This document shows positions 1 through 12,812 of a stretch of 64,000 nucleotides of DNA, piece by piece. The number at the start of each line of letters is the position of its first letter. Positions within the stretch are counted from its first letter, which is position 1. The position numbers were made by a program, and so were the translations under genes. The notes beneath the pieces were generated by a model, which did not search any database, was not told the origin of the DNA, and was given only the letters and a program-made list of their open reading frames with translations. Origin of the DNA: Chrysomallon squamiferum (taxonomy: Eukaryota; Mollusca; Gastropoda; Neomphalida; Peltospiridae); NCBI GenBank assembly GCA_012295275.1, contig CM022670.1, positions 42,039,974 through 42,103,973 of the forward strand, written 5' to 3'.

Positions 1-285
1 CTTTTTTGATATAAAGTTATCTCACACTGATATATATTATAATACCGTTAGAAATAAATGAATAGATCTGATTACACCAAGTATAAAATTGTAACACGGT
101 GTGACGTCATGGGTATTACCAGTATTAAAAAACATAACTTCCTAGGGCCACTGTACATGGAATAAATATTATACGTAACTGCATTTAACCGCGATAACAT
201 CACATGTATAAATGACGTCATGGATACGGGAACATGTGATTTGTAGTTTTAGCTATAAACATTTAAATTATATGTAATAAAAGTA

Positions 286-347
<62 letters not shown>

Positions 348-502
348 TAAAGTTTCTCACATGTACACGTATGTTATTGTTCTCAAAATAAATTGAGTTA
401 ACAAAATTTGTTTCCTGTCAATTCGTGTACCATCAAAATAATTTAATATTTTATGTTTAAATTCTGATGAGCAATATTTCCAGTTTCTAACACTGAATAA
501 AA
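1..502. other. AT-rich non-coding DNA with a (TTA)n microsatellite
   Basis: No coding exon was seen here. The stretch lies downstream of the minus-strand stop codon at 503-505, so part of it is probably the 3' UTR of that gene. A (TTA)n microsatellite occupies about 284-346. Confidence 0.6.
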
Positions 503-1086
503 TCACAGAATGAAGTCCATTTTTGGTTTCACCTTCTTTACGCTCTTGTCCCGGAAGTACGTAACAACAGGATTGCGAATACCAAGAGTTTCTAAATCCG
601 TGTCTTTGAACTTGGAGAATCGTTTCCCGTCCACGTTCTTACTGTGCAGATGTTTGACCAGACGTTCGTTCACTGATAAATGGCGGAAGAATGAGGACAT
701 TTCGTCTGCCGTGAAGTTGAACAAACAACCGTCGTTTGGTATCTCTATGTCTGCTTGAGAAACACCATTGCTATCTGAAATGTTAAATTTGTCACCGATT
801 TAACTTCCTAACCAGACAACAAACTAACACAAATGTTGCAGCACATTAGAGTGTGATCTAATTATACGTGTAACTGTGAATGTAACAACAGCTTAAAGAG
901 TAAATGCAACATCATGTTAAAATACAAATGTAACATGTTTAAGTTAAATGTAGCATTATGCTGAAGTATGAATGTAACAAGTTTAAGAGTAAATGCAAAA
1001 TTGTGTTTAAATGTGTAAATATAACATCATGCTAATATATGAATGTAGCATGATTAAGTGCGAGTGTATCGTGCCTAAGTGTAAAT

Positions 1087-1124
<38 letters not shown>

Positions 1125-1695
1125 TAAAGATGTGTAACAGGATATACCTGTCGTTGTGGGTGAGGTTGTGGGCGGGGCTGGAGCGTGTTTCATCTTGTTA
1201 TTCAGTGGCTGTCTGGCTGGGATGTCAGGAACGAATTTATTATTCGTTTTTAATCTGAAATATAAACATATCATATAAAATATATATAACACACACACAC
1301 AAACACACACACAAAAGCATTGCATTTTTTTTCATCTTCCACTATTCTATTTTATAACATTTTGTTATTGTTTTGTATCTTATACTGATGTATAGTCTAG
1401 CATTAAGCCATCATATATAATTATTCTTATATTCTCTACACATTTAATACTTTTCAAAATAAAACATCTGAATACATAATAAAACCCCTAAAACTAAAAA
1501 AAGCAACTCATATTGTGTCATGTTATCACACTACGTAATACCTGTCTGCAGAGTTGAAATTATGTCTTTGACGTACATCAACTCTATTTACAACAGTCTG
1601 AGAATACATTTGTTTTGTATACCACATCATAAATAATACATTTATCTTTTTATCAGAAATACCGTCATACATTACAAAAATACAGTGAACATTAT
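503..1695 (-). CDS. 3' part of an unrecognised gene with a C-terminal SAM-like domain
   Basis: Three minus-strand exons join in phase: 1695-1542 (acceptor after tgttctag, donor gtatta), 1254-1148 (acceptor after atatttcag, donor gtatat) and 774-503 (acceptor after aacatttcag, stop TGA at 505-503). About 176 residues are visible. The middle exon encodes a proline/threonine-rich linker. The last exon has a SAM-like pattern: FTADEMSSFFRHL, then VDGKRFSKF, DTDLETLGI and NPVVTYF, ending in a basic tail KKVKPKMDFIL. Loss of open frame outside the junctions and perfect phase agreement support the exon structure. The 5' end is missing: the exon at 1695 needs an upstream exon that ends after one codon base. 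SAM domains mediate protein-protein contacts; the specific family was not recognised. Confidence in the exons is good, in the SAM label moderate. Confidence 0.65.
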
Positions 1696-1808
1696 CTAGA
1701 ACAGACACATAAACAAACACTTACATACACACACACACATATACATACATACATACATACATACATACATACGTACATAGATACATACATACATACATAC
1801 AGACATAC
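1091..1808. repeat. Dinucleotide and tetranucleotide microsatellites
   Basis: (CA)n lies at about 1091-1122 and (TACA)n with point variants at about 1738-1808. Both lie in introns of, or next to, the minus-strand SAM-like gene and flank its exons. The CA tract begins about 25 bases downstream of the exon donor at 1148. Confidence 0.85.
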
Positions 1809-2221
1809 AGACATATACACATCCAATAAAAAAGATATGAAGAACATTGCATTCATTGTTATAAACAGTATCTGTAACGATGAGTACTATAAAAGAACGA
1901 ATGATGAAATAGAGTTATAAATATAAATTGTTATATATCCGTCTGTAATGAAAATCAAGCATTAATAACTCTTTCATATCTGAATCTTTTTTTTCAGAAC
2001 ACATAAGCATAAATAAATAAATAAATAAAGATATACTAGCCAGCACATACATACATTCGCAAGCACAGATGCACATGCACGCACATGCGCACACACACAC
2101 ATGCTCATATCCCCATCACGCATACAAACACACGCACTTGATGAACGATGGTGGTAATGTATTTTTCTCTTGTTTAGTCTAACATTGAACAATTTTAAAA
2201 TAAACGTTTTATTTGTCTTAC

Positions 2222-2241
2222 CTAATGTATTTTCTAGCCAT
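2222..2241 (-). other. Possible alternative first coding exon (MARKYI)
   Basis: ATG at 2241-2239 is followed by six codons and a strong donor (ATTAG, then gtaaga at 2221). The exon ends after two codon bases, whereas the next recognised exon (1695) needs one base, so a further exon must lie between if the two belong together. It may instead be chance. Confidence 0.2.
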
Positions 2242-2763
2242 GATTTAGTGTGATGACATCTAGCCTCCAGTCACACACAGAGAAAGAATGTCGTCAGTTT
2301 AGTAAAGGAGACAGAGAAAAAAAATCACCCTTGTTCTCGCTACTTACATTCAGATTTAGAAATGTAATTTTAATTTGATTTTTCAAAACCCGCCCGTTAT
2401 GCAAACACGACTGAACAATCACGCTGATAGCCGAGCACTGTACAGGAGTCGTTCAGTTTGTTTTCTACATTCTTCTGTTGGGATGGTTTTCCTTTAGTAA
2501 GTTTACGATTCTTTTTACAAAAAGGATTAAAATCTTTCTCGTGTTAGGATACTAGGATTCTCGTTATTTTAATTCACTGCTGTTAACACTTATTTATTAT
2601 TCAACAGAATGGGAATGTCAGATTAATGTATAAAACGAAATATATAAAATAAGGATGAAATAAAAACAAAGACATATTATGTAACTGTTAAACAAATGAT
2701 AACAACTTAATGAAAACAGTACAGGGTGGATGAGAAGTTTTTTCACAAAAACAGTTTAATTAT

Positions 2764-3475
2764 AGAAATAGTGTTTTAGTTATAACAGATATCTAATTAT
2801 AAATAACAAACTATTATCAAAGAAATAGTGTTTTAGTTATAACAGATATCTAATTATAAATAACAAACTACTATCAAAGAAATAGTGTTTTATGTAGAGT
2901 TATAACAGAAATCTAATTATAAATAACAAACTATTATCAAAGAAATAGTGTTTTAGTTATAACAGATATCTAATTATAAATAACAAACTACTATCAAAGA
3001 AATAGTGTTTTAGTTATAACAGATATCTAATTATAAATAACAAACTATTATCAAAGAAATAGTGTTTTAGTTATAACAAATATCTAATTATAAATAACAA
3101 ACTATTATCAAAGAAATAGTGTAGAGTTATAACAGATATTTAATTATAAATAACAAACTATTATCAAAGAAATAGTGTTTTAGATATAACAAATATCTAA
3201 TTACAAATAACAAACTATTATCAAAGAAATAGTGTACTAGATATAACAGATATCTAATTACAAATAACAAACTATTATCAAAGAAATAGTGTACTAGATA
3301 TAACAGATATCTAATTACAAATAACAAAACTATTATCAAAGAATAGGTAGAGTTATAACAAATATCTAATTATAAATAACAAACTATTATCAAAGAAATT
3401 GTTACTAGATAAGACAGATATTTATTAGAAATAACAAAACTATTATCAAAGAATTGTAGACTTATAACAAATTTC
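2764..3475. repeat. 57-bp minisatellite array
   Basis: Roughly a dozen head-to-tail copies of a 57-bp unit. Each contains gaaatagtg, ttataacagatatctaatta and aaataacaaactattatcaa. The last copies (after about 3300) have decayed. The open frames here only reflect the multiple-of-three unit (57 = 19 codons) and are not genes. Confidence 0.9.
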
Positions 3476-4497
3476 CCTATAAATAACAGCAGTTGTTAAT
3501 AAGATTTTATTTCCTGAACTACGTGGTTTTCTATGTAACAGATGTCACGTATAAAGTACATTTTACATTTTACAAAGCAGGTAAGAAAAGAAAAGTCATG
3601 GAAATGTTTCTTTACACTCGATATTTCTATACGAACATTTGTAACAGTTTTTACTTACATGTATCGTTAATCGTATGTATTAAAATTTTATTTCCCAAGG
3701 CAAAAGTTATTATTTATGATTATCATTAATTATTTCTGTTTACATTTTAATTTTAAAGGTGTTATTTATAGGTATCGTTACATATTTCGATTAAAGTACT
3801 GATTTTCAAGGCAAAAGTGTTTATTTATAAGAACCATTAATCATTTCTATTCAAGTATTTATTCTCAAGGTGAACTCAATGCCAGTTATGAAGAATCAGC
3901 TCACTGCTTTTTTAATGTAGACATTTCGTTTCATGTAAGTACAACAGCAAAAATTGTTTATAAAGTTTAAAACTAGAATTCTTTCCATGTAACAAACAAC
4001 AGGCTTTTCTCTAGAGAAAACTGATAACGCTCACACTGCAGTTATACATGAATCTAAATCACAGTGTATAGGAAAGCCACGATAAAACGTAAAAACAAAT
4101 ACTTACATAAAATTACTAGAAAAATCCAGGTTTATTTAGTTTTAATTACATACGACTTCAGAAAAAGACGTCTATAACGTTTAAAAATAATAATATGATC
4201 AAACCGAGCTACGCAGCCTAGCTTGTCCGACTCACTGTATGTACTACAGATCACAAAACACTTTCTCTTTCCCACACTTAGCTCAGAGACAGTTTTTCTA
4301 AACGTTGTGAAAAGATTCTATACAGAGATCCGTTAACTGTTATTTGTTAATTGTTCACTCTCATTATACTTGCGTCCTGTCCTAGCTTATACTCTGTCTG
4401 TATGTGTGGGTGTTCGTATGTGTTCGCCTACACACACAAACACACGTACACACACGCGCATATTCATATGTGTGTGCATGGGCGCACGACGTACGTG
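3476..4497. other. AT-rich stretch without a recognised gene
   Basis: Open frames of up to 78 codons occur on the plus strand, but they have AT-driven composition, no recognisable motif and no good splice context. I see nothing else to annotate. Confidence 0.5.
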
Positions 4498-4745
4498 TGA
4501 CATTTCTATATACGTGCAGGTGTTTGTGTGTATGTGAGAAATTTCTATATACGTGCAGGTGTTTGTGTGTATGTGAGACATTTCTATACACGTGCAGGTG
4601 TTTGTGTGTATGTGAGACATTTCTATATACGTGCAGGTGTTTGTGTGTATGTGAGACATTTCTATACACGTGCAGGTGTTTGTGTGTATGTGAGACATTT
4701 CTATACACGTGCAGGTGTTTGTGTGTATGTGTTTGTATGTTTGTG
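4498..4745. repeat. 39-bp GT-rich minisatellite
   Basis: About six copies of a 39-bp unit containing acatttctatatacgtgcag followed by gtgtttgtgtgtatgtgag. Because 39 is a multiple of three and the unit lacks stops, both strands show long repetitive open frames (13-residue repeats). These are composition artefacts. Confidence 0.9.
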
Positions 4746-5508
4746 TATATGTTCAGTGTATATAATAATTAATTAATTAATTTGTTGATGTTGTAATGCA
4801 GTGTTAGAAGATGATCAGATCTGAGTTTGTTATTGCACTCTCTCTGTTTCAGAAGAATTCTTAAACAAATTAAATCAAACGAAAACTGTGTGAGAACGTC
4901 GTTAAATTCGAGCATTTCTTCCTACATTTAAATTTTAAACTGCGTGCAAAATGCATAACCACTGCTAACGTACGAAATGTAGAAATCATTATTGTTGTTG
5001 TTGTTGTTGTTGTTATTATTATATTTATTATTACTACATTTATTTTTTTTTTTTTTTTTTATTTTAATGTATTGTGACGCCACTGAAGAGGAAATATAAA
5101 CTCACATAACTGAGCAGTTGCAGAATTTTTTTTTTATCCCAATCAAATATGAATTTAGTTTAAAATATTTAAATATATGTATAAATATAATTATTAGCTG
5201 TTTATGATGAATTACTGACGTAAAATATTTAACATTTTAATTTCTTGATGAGTCAGATTCATTTTTCAGCATAGACTTTCAATAGCGAAACACGATTATA
5301 TCATAAATTCAGAGAAAATACATATTTATGAACATCTTCACAGCGATGCGCTTTTTATATTGAACCTGGATGATGACGTCATTCAATTTACGTAATAATC
5401 ATTACGATAATGAGATGACGAAAGAGAGTTTTGCAGAAGTAAGAAGTTCTGGTAAAGTTGTTTTATTTTGTTGTTTTTATTTATTGTTTTATTATTTATT
5501 TGTTTGTT

Positions 5509-5541
<33 letters not shown>

Positions 5542-6304
5542 TGTTGTTCTTGTCAGGAGCGGATGAATGATAATTTTTATTTCTGTTCTTGTTTTTACTG
5601 ATGTCGAAGCAGTATCTACATTTTGTTCGTGAATATGTTAATTTATAGAAAACTACTTGCATTACTCGAGTAAGTAATGCAATATATAAATTAACTTGTC
5701 ATGTCTCTTCTAACGTTAACAAAACACAAAGAATAGACATGTTAAGATGTTTCGTTCCGGTAGTAAAATATGTAACCTAAATTCATATTTTATTTATCTG
5801 TCATTTTATCTACAGTCACACACGAACGAATCTTTTTAAAACATACAATTATTCATCAGCGGCGGGTCCAGACTAGGGTTTGGATGTTATTTCATTGTTA
5901 AGACTGGGGAAAATAATCTGTCCAACAAAACCTACACGTAGTCCTTTCTTGCTGAGTGTTTACTACAATACAAGTATTTCATTGTTGTTGTTTTTTATGG
6001 GGGCGGGGCTTTGTTCTTTTTGTTGTTTTAAATAACTTTTATTTATATTCATTATTATTATTATTGCTGTTGTTGTCACTGTTGTTGTTATTGATGAAAC
6101 ATTGATGTGTTTAAACCTACAGTTATTATAATACCCCCTCACACATTCCCTGATCCACCCACCACTTCTAGTTATTTCCCCACGGAGCAGGGATTGGCTG
6201 TACTTCCTGAACTTACATTATTAAACACAATTTTCAAGACACCGTCAGATATTATGTATATATACCGATGTATCAAAGTCGTCATCACCATGATAATGAT
6301 GATG

Positions 6305-6354
<50 letters not shown>

Positions 6355-6426
6355 TATTATTATTATTATTATTATTATAACTTTTATTGTAGTTGTTGAT
6401 GTTGTTTATCAGTATTATTATAACTG

Positions 6427-6466
<40 letters not shown>

Positions 6467-6671
6467 GTTGTTGTTGTTGTTGTCAATGGCTGCAGTTCAC
6501 GCTTCAAATCTTTCGTTTATTTATTTCAATTTTTCTAATTTTTTCGTCTTTAACTCATCACTTATTTAGTCATTTATTTCTCATTTAATCTTTCTTTCAC
6601 TTGACAGTTCATCCTTTCATTTTTTTCTTCTTTTATCATCCATACATTTCATTCATCTCTCACTCACTTAC
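4746..6671. other. Non-coding DNA rich in simple repeats
   Basis: It holds homopolymer T tracts (about 5043-5060 and 5511-5539), TTG/TTA trinucleotide runs (4990-5040), a long ATA/ATT tract (6303-6378), a second TTA tract (about 6430-6466) and a 59-bp imperfect palindrome at 5637-5695. The longest open frame, 6107-6538, runs through the trinucleotide tracts as poly-Ile and is not credible as a gene. Confidence 0.6.
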
Positions 6672-6841
6672 CCAAGTGAAATTCTCGCGTGCTCCGTCCT
6701 ACTTTCCTCCGCGAGTCGGTGCCCCTCACTCAGTGTGAGCATGCGAATGTTCTCCTGCTCACTACTCACAGAGTTCTGTCTGTGACACTGGTATCCATCA
6801 CAACCGTTTTCCAATCGCCCATTAGCTGACCAGTCCGCCAT
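6672..6841 (-). CDS. First coding exon of an unidentified gene
   Basis: ATG at 6841 sits in a strong Kozak context (AAGATGGCGG). The frame stays open for 56 codons plus two bases and ends at a consensus donor (CTTGG, then gtaagt). The local sequence is clearly more GC-rich than its surroundings, which fits a real 5' exon. The peptide begins MADWSANGRLENGCDG and is polar, with no recognisable domain. It could be the start of the SAM-like gene at 0.5-1.7 kb, which runs the same way and lacks its 5' end. The phases (2 here, 1 there) need at least one exon between. No convincing linker was found; a weak candidate is 2179-2139. Confidence 0.55.
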
Positions 6842-7593
6842 CTTGCCGATAATTTTGACGGTGTACAAATTACATGATCTCTCCAGCCTCTAGTTAAATG
6901 GACGGCCTCAGTAAACTCATTGTTCCCGGTATGTGCAGATTGCTATACCGTGTAAATATCTGCTTGTCACAGCAAAAGAGGTGGGCTTTCCTTTGCTGCT
7001 ATTTATACCCGAATTATAAACCGGTTTGACTGGTATACGAGTAGGTTTTAATATACACGCGGCGCGCTCCTCTCAGGTAACTATTTATTTTGTGACCTGG
7101 AGAGATAAAAGAATATTAAGGGGAACAAAGCGTATATTTTACACGAAGCTTTGAATTCCAAGAAGTTTAAATTACGTTTTACTGAGGTCGGTTTGATTAA
7201 GTTAAAACGTGAAAAATATAATAAAATGTAAGTGATGATATATCATAAATAACATTAATATATTTGGTTTACTGTTGTAAAGAGAAAACTGCTTACCAAT
7301 CTTTGCTAACAATGAAGTATGACCATAATTTATAATGATGAACAGAGGAACAATTTTCTTTACTTCAGATACAGATATTAGAAAATACAAAAATAACGAT
7401 TAAAATTGCATTATTATCAAAACAGAAATAAATAAATAAATAAATAAATAAATACATAATGATGATGGTGGTGGTGATGATGATGATGCTGGTAACAACG
7501 ATGAATCACAATGATACTGCCTTTTTTATGTTATGCAATATTAATGCTAATTTATAAATAAAATTAAATAAATGATTAAGACCAAGCAGAATG

Positions 7594-7629
<36 letters not shown>

Positions 7630-7977
7630 TCAAAACAAAAAAAAAGTATTTTATATATATATATATATTAAAGTTGGAAAGCACTTCCTGTTTAAGTAAT
7701 AACTAAGTATAGATATACCTCAATAAAACGATAAAAGTCTTTTTTCATTCTTTTTTCTTCAATATTATATAATGCAGTTCTCATTATAACAACTGTACTA
7801 AAGATAAAATTATTATACAAACAGCATCATGGGAATGCATTATGCAACACATACAATCATTTCTTTTTCTTTCTGGACTATATCTTTCTTTATTGCTTGC
7901 ACTGGTGCATGGATTAAGTCCAAATTAATCTGCCGGGTCGAATTACTGATCGATGAAACAGGTACTAAAGGTGTGTA
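6842..7977. other. Likely promoter side of the 6.8 kb exon, then AT-rich DNA
   Basis: The part up to about 7080 is relatively GC-rich and may hold the promoter or 5' UTR of the exon at 6672-6841. Beyond it lie (AAAT)n (7425-7452), a poly-T tract (7593-7624) and a short TA run. An AATAAA on the minus strand at about 7893-7898 could be the poly(A) signal of the candidate exon at 7978-8074. Confidence 0.4.
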
Positions 7978-8074
7978 TTAATCTTTGACAAGACTTTCCC
8001 AGTGCTGAGTATCTACACCATCATCTTGTGTTAGACCTCCACATTTCACTGACGTGGGTGACCTGCACACAACG
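7978..8074 (-). CDS. Possible last exon of an unidentified gene
   Basis: Minus-strand sequence after a plausible acceptor (ttgtgtattcag) reads RDVVCRSPTSVKCGG..., ends SLVKD and stops at 7980-7978, with a minus-strand AATAAA about 80 bases further on. Base composition looks more coding than its surroundings. No upstream exon was identified, and a second frame of the same exon is also open for some length, so frame and reality are uncertain. Confidence 0.3.
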
Positions 8075-11000
8075 TCTCTGAATACACAAGATATTAACCT
8101 GAGATTTGTGACTAGACAGTTAATATGGTCTGTACAATAGTTTTTAATATATAATAACGTATGTAAAGTGAATGAATAATACATAATTGTTAAATGTGTT
8201 AGTTGTGAATAGACAGTAACGTATGTTTCCTATTTTGTTCTCTTACTGGAATGTGAGGCAGTAAAAACAGACGTCAAATGCTGAAATAGTTTTATTGATA
8301 CACAAGTATTTACAAAGTATACACATAAAAGTTATAATCACAGGAGTTTCTAGCCTTGCTCAGAAATCTTTACTATTGCATGATTCCCTGGGAAATGACG
8401 TCACATTGTCACATAATGCGAGGCACTGATTCTGTCTCACTTATTAGTCTTATAATAATCATAACAAACATAATCATAAATAAAAGAAATACTAATAATA
8501 ATAATAAAAAAATAATTATAACAGTAACAATAACAGTAGTAGTGGTAGCTGTTGTTGTAAGTTCGGTGTAATCAGACGTATTTTCTTTCTTGCAGTTACT
8601 AAGTGTACATTTGTAATGTAGTTAACTTTTACAATGTAAGCGATATAAAATAAAACGGAGAAGGAAACTTTGCTGTTATGACTGAAGGAGGTCGGTAACG
8701 TGTATGTTTAATAGAAATTACAGGTTTGACTGATTATAAATGTTAAAGGATTAATACATGTTATCAAGATCCATGTTAAAAGTTTTTGTGCGACGTACTT
8801 ACGTAATAATCCGTGTCAGAAGATTTTCGGTGTAATGTTACATGACGACAAACTTTTTACGTAAATCATTACGTCATAATCAATATAATAATTATGTCGT
8901 GTTCAACGAGCATTCCTAACATTTATCACGTGAAACCACAAAAAAATATATATATATATATAAAAAAATAAAATAAAATAAAATAATAAAAGCATTTTAA
9001 AAATAATAATAGACGGTGAATATGGGACATAAAACGTGATTACACTAAGTTTTTAAATTTTATATAGATGTATAAAACTAAAATATCGAATTTTACAGAA
9101 ACCAAATCTTTCAATCTCCTAAATATTCTTAAATTATATATGTATATATTAATCAGTTTTCTTGCAGCATTTTGCATTTATATATAATTTAAAATGCTAA
9201 GACATTTTAAGTAAAACTAATGATACAGTATGCCTAATTACAAAAAGCCGACTAGGAATATAGCAGACACACAGTACTTGCAGATTTGATCCCTATGCCA
9301 CTGTGACTTACCAAACCCTGTATTTACATAGCTACTTTTACATACTCTTAAACAATCTACTGAATACAAATAATCAGTTCTGTATTTTCTTACAATACTT
9401 TTACATAAATTGGTATACAGTAGTTAAAGTGTACATGGTCTAATAAAATTATTTAAACTTTATAGTTATTTTATCCTTGTGGGAAATACAGTATTCCAAT
9501 AAAATCTGAGATTATCGATTTGCCTTGTAGTTCTTGATACCAGGATTAGTGGTGATTTCAGACTGTACTCTTTTGTTATTTATAAAGACTGGACAATAAA
9601 AAAAAAAAATAAAACCAAACTGTGAAGTATACAGAATATATTTAGTCTGTTTCTAAATCTCTCTACACATGTGCTTTATTATTTATGTTATATTGTTTTG
9701 TTATGTTATGCTACATTATTTATTTAATTATTATTTTTAGAATATATTTAAATAAGTTGTTGTTTATTTTAAATCATAAACAAATTTGATGTTTTCTTAA
9801 AGGACACATTTAAACTAGATTCTAGTGTCATGAGAGTTACTGATAATTCATTTAACAAAACGTTTGAGAAAGCAGATAAACCAGTGTAAGATATTGAATT
9901 TTAACCATTGACAAAATGATAATAAAAAAAATAATAATAATAATGACCAAAAAAAAAAAATAACCATTGAAATAATGAAACAAATAAAAAGAAAATGAAA
10001 ATAAATATTCATGATGATAACATCATTACTAATTATAAATTAAATTGTTAAATATATTTCTATTAAAATAAATGGAATATGACAAAAAGTTATTTACAAT
10101 ACAATACACAAAACAGTGTGTTGTACAATGTTTTTACAGTGACTTACACAGTCAGTGATTTAAAGAAATAAAAATACAGATTTATCAAAAACACCTAAAC
10201 CTGCATGACATCTGTAAATTAAATAAAATTTTCAGCAAAAAATCAGAATGACTATTCTGGCTACATGGATTATTTAAAAAAAATAAAAATAAAAAAGTAA
10301 ATAAAAAAAATAAAAAAGATAAATAATAAATAAATTAATTAATTAAAATCTTTGAATGGCTAATGTTACTGTTGTATTATATCATATTTTAAATATAAAT
10401 ATTTTCATATATTTAATGTCTGAATAATATCAAGATATTAAAAATAAATGTTTTATATGACATATAATAAACATTTTCAACATGACATTGATTATTTATC
10501 CATATGTTCAACATGACAGAAATTAAATAGCATCCACACTTTAACATGCTCAGTATGACATATAACTGAATAATATCCATACTTCAACATAATATATTTT
10601 GAATAATATCCAGACATTAACATGTTCAACATGACTTATATTGATTGGTATCCACATCAATATGTTCAACATGACAAATATTGAATAGTATCCACATATT
10701 AATTAATATGAAGACACTAAGTCAGTAATATCCAGATATTACTAATTATGTGTCAAGTAACTTTAAATTGAAAAATAAAAATAAATATTCATGCAAATGT
10801 TTTCTGTTAAACCTTATTTTTCTATTTATGTGGTGGAAAATATCTTATTTTAAATCTTCTTCTTATTAATGACTTTATTTTATTATTATTTTTATTTGTT
10901 AGTTTTTGTTTTATTCTTCTTATAATATATTTTCATTTTTCATTTAAAGAAACACTGAAGAGATGAATCATACAGAGAATGATGACTTATCTTTTAACAT

Positions 11001-11262
11001 GCATGTTTTGAATTACAAATCATTTCTACATGAATATTTCAACAGTTTAATAACTTGAATATTAAAACAAATGTCACAGGTTCTTTGATAAATAATTCTG
11101 CTTTTAAACAGGAAAATAAATATATATTTACATAATTACATTTATACACGTTGCAACTCGCTATAAAAATTACTCTATCAGTGAATACAAAATGTGTGTG
11201 TGTGTTTTTTTAAAAGATGAGTATTTAATTTTGGTCTGGTAAATTATTAATTTCTAGTTTTG

Positions 11263-11309
<47 letters not shown>

Positions 11310-11819
11310 CATAAATATATATATAATATGTATGCATGAAAAGAAGTAACAAGCTGAATAATAAATAAAATAATTTTAAAAATCACTTAAATTAATAACA
11401 CACCTACAAATAAAATATCATATATATGCTGTGACTATCATCATATATAATTCTTTGACAACAAGACAAGAATTAAATAAAAGAATGTTGGTATGTATTA
11501 ATGAACTCTTTGTTAATGGTGTAATTGTTTTAACATGCACACCAGTATGAGTGAAATGTTATACAGTATTTGTATAACATGTAGATAATTTGTAATATAA
11601 TTCTATAGTATATTCTAAATATAATTCTGTGATAACTATCTTTATAAGGTTATATATTATGTCCACATTTAAAGTACTATGTAATAGTTTAAGCAAATTA
11701 CTAGAAAGATTGTATAACAGTTTTATCAAACAAGTTGAAAAATACATTTCAGTGTTAAAACAGATTTAAGTAGATCATTTTAATAGATAATAAATTGAAC
11801 TAGTTTAGTTGTGAGGGTG
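8075..11819. other. AT-rich non-coding DNA
   Basis: No supported exon. It contains A-rich and (TA)n tracts (about 8945-8962 and 11265-11304) and degenerate repeats built on atgttcaacatgaca (about 10490-10690). Part may be 3' UTR or flank of minus-strand transcripts. Confidence 0.5.
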
Positions 11820-12812
11820 AAGAGAAAGGTTTTAAAAAAGAGGAAGTTTGATGTTATCACAGTTAACAGAGTGGGTTCTGTCTTGGTGGATAATGAAGTA
11901 AGAAATATTGCTGACTACATCACGATGTTTCATCTGAAATAAAGTTTAAACATTCTGTTAAAAATCATTTAAGTGATGTTAGTGTTAAACATGCTTTTGT
12001 AATATTATATTTAACCTCATTTTTAACTCTTTTTTCCCCCTTTTTCTTTTTTAAACAAAAACTGAATAATTTTCCAGAATATCAGTTTGATGAACTTTTT
12101 TCATCCAAAGAAAAAGATTTAAAATTTATAAATAGTAATAATACATAAATAAATAAAAAATTAAAAAATATGTAAATAATAACTAAAAGAAAAAAAAGAT
12201 TTTGCAACATATAATAATTTCACTGAAAATTAATGTTACATTACAGAACAGTTTTGAAAAGAATTTGAATTTCACATTTCATGAGGATAATAATTGGAAT
12301 AATCTAAATCTGTATTTTTTATTAAATTAAGTAGAAACCTGGTGTGTATGTAAAGAACAGTAATGAGTAATGAATCTATAATAATAATAATTATATCGTC
12401 TTTAATTCTGGTCTGTTATTACATTCAACTTTATCAGTGGAATACTTATTTTTAAACGCTTGTGACTTAATTATGAACCGTTTTGATTTAGAAAAAAAAT
12501 TCTGAAGTTCAAACATACCTCATATTTATTTTTGTTGTAATTGATGTAGCCCATTTAAAATTACTGAGAGCTGTACCAAATTATTTTATATTTTATAAAT
12601 TAACAAGCACAAGTGTGATGTTAAGAAACATAAGAAAATCATAAGAAAATCTAGTCAGAATAAACTTCTTTCTTAACAATTTAAAAACTGCAGAATTAAA
12701 AGTTGAGTATGGTGATTTAACAATATAATATTTTCTGTTATTTTGTTTGAGATAAAACACAATGGTAAATAACAATGTCTACATACCAGTGTAGGCAGTA
12801 ATTGACACAAAA
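11820..12812 (-). other. Three possible small spliced exons, coding status unclear
   Basis: Minus-strand segments bounded by good splice signals: 12812-12787 (acceptor ttgtttttcag, donor gtatgt), 12570-12519 (acceptor ttggtacag, donor gtatgt) and one starting at 11933 (acceptor tttatttcag). All three translations across the first two exons are short before a stop, so this could be the 3' end of a coding gene, a spliced 3' UTR of HOOK, or a non-coding RNA. The exon at 11933 opens with an ATG frame of about 34 codons. Confidence 0.3.

Noticed and set aside
4382-4776. Long open frames on both strands with 13-residue repeats
   Set aside because: They are by-products of a 39-bp GT-rich minisatellite whose unit is a multiple of three and lacks stops; all frames are open at once.
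6107-6538. 143-codon plus-strand frame
   Set aside because: Dominated by poly-Ile and poly-Val from ATA/ATT/GTT microsatellites.
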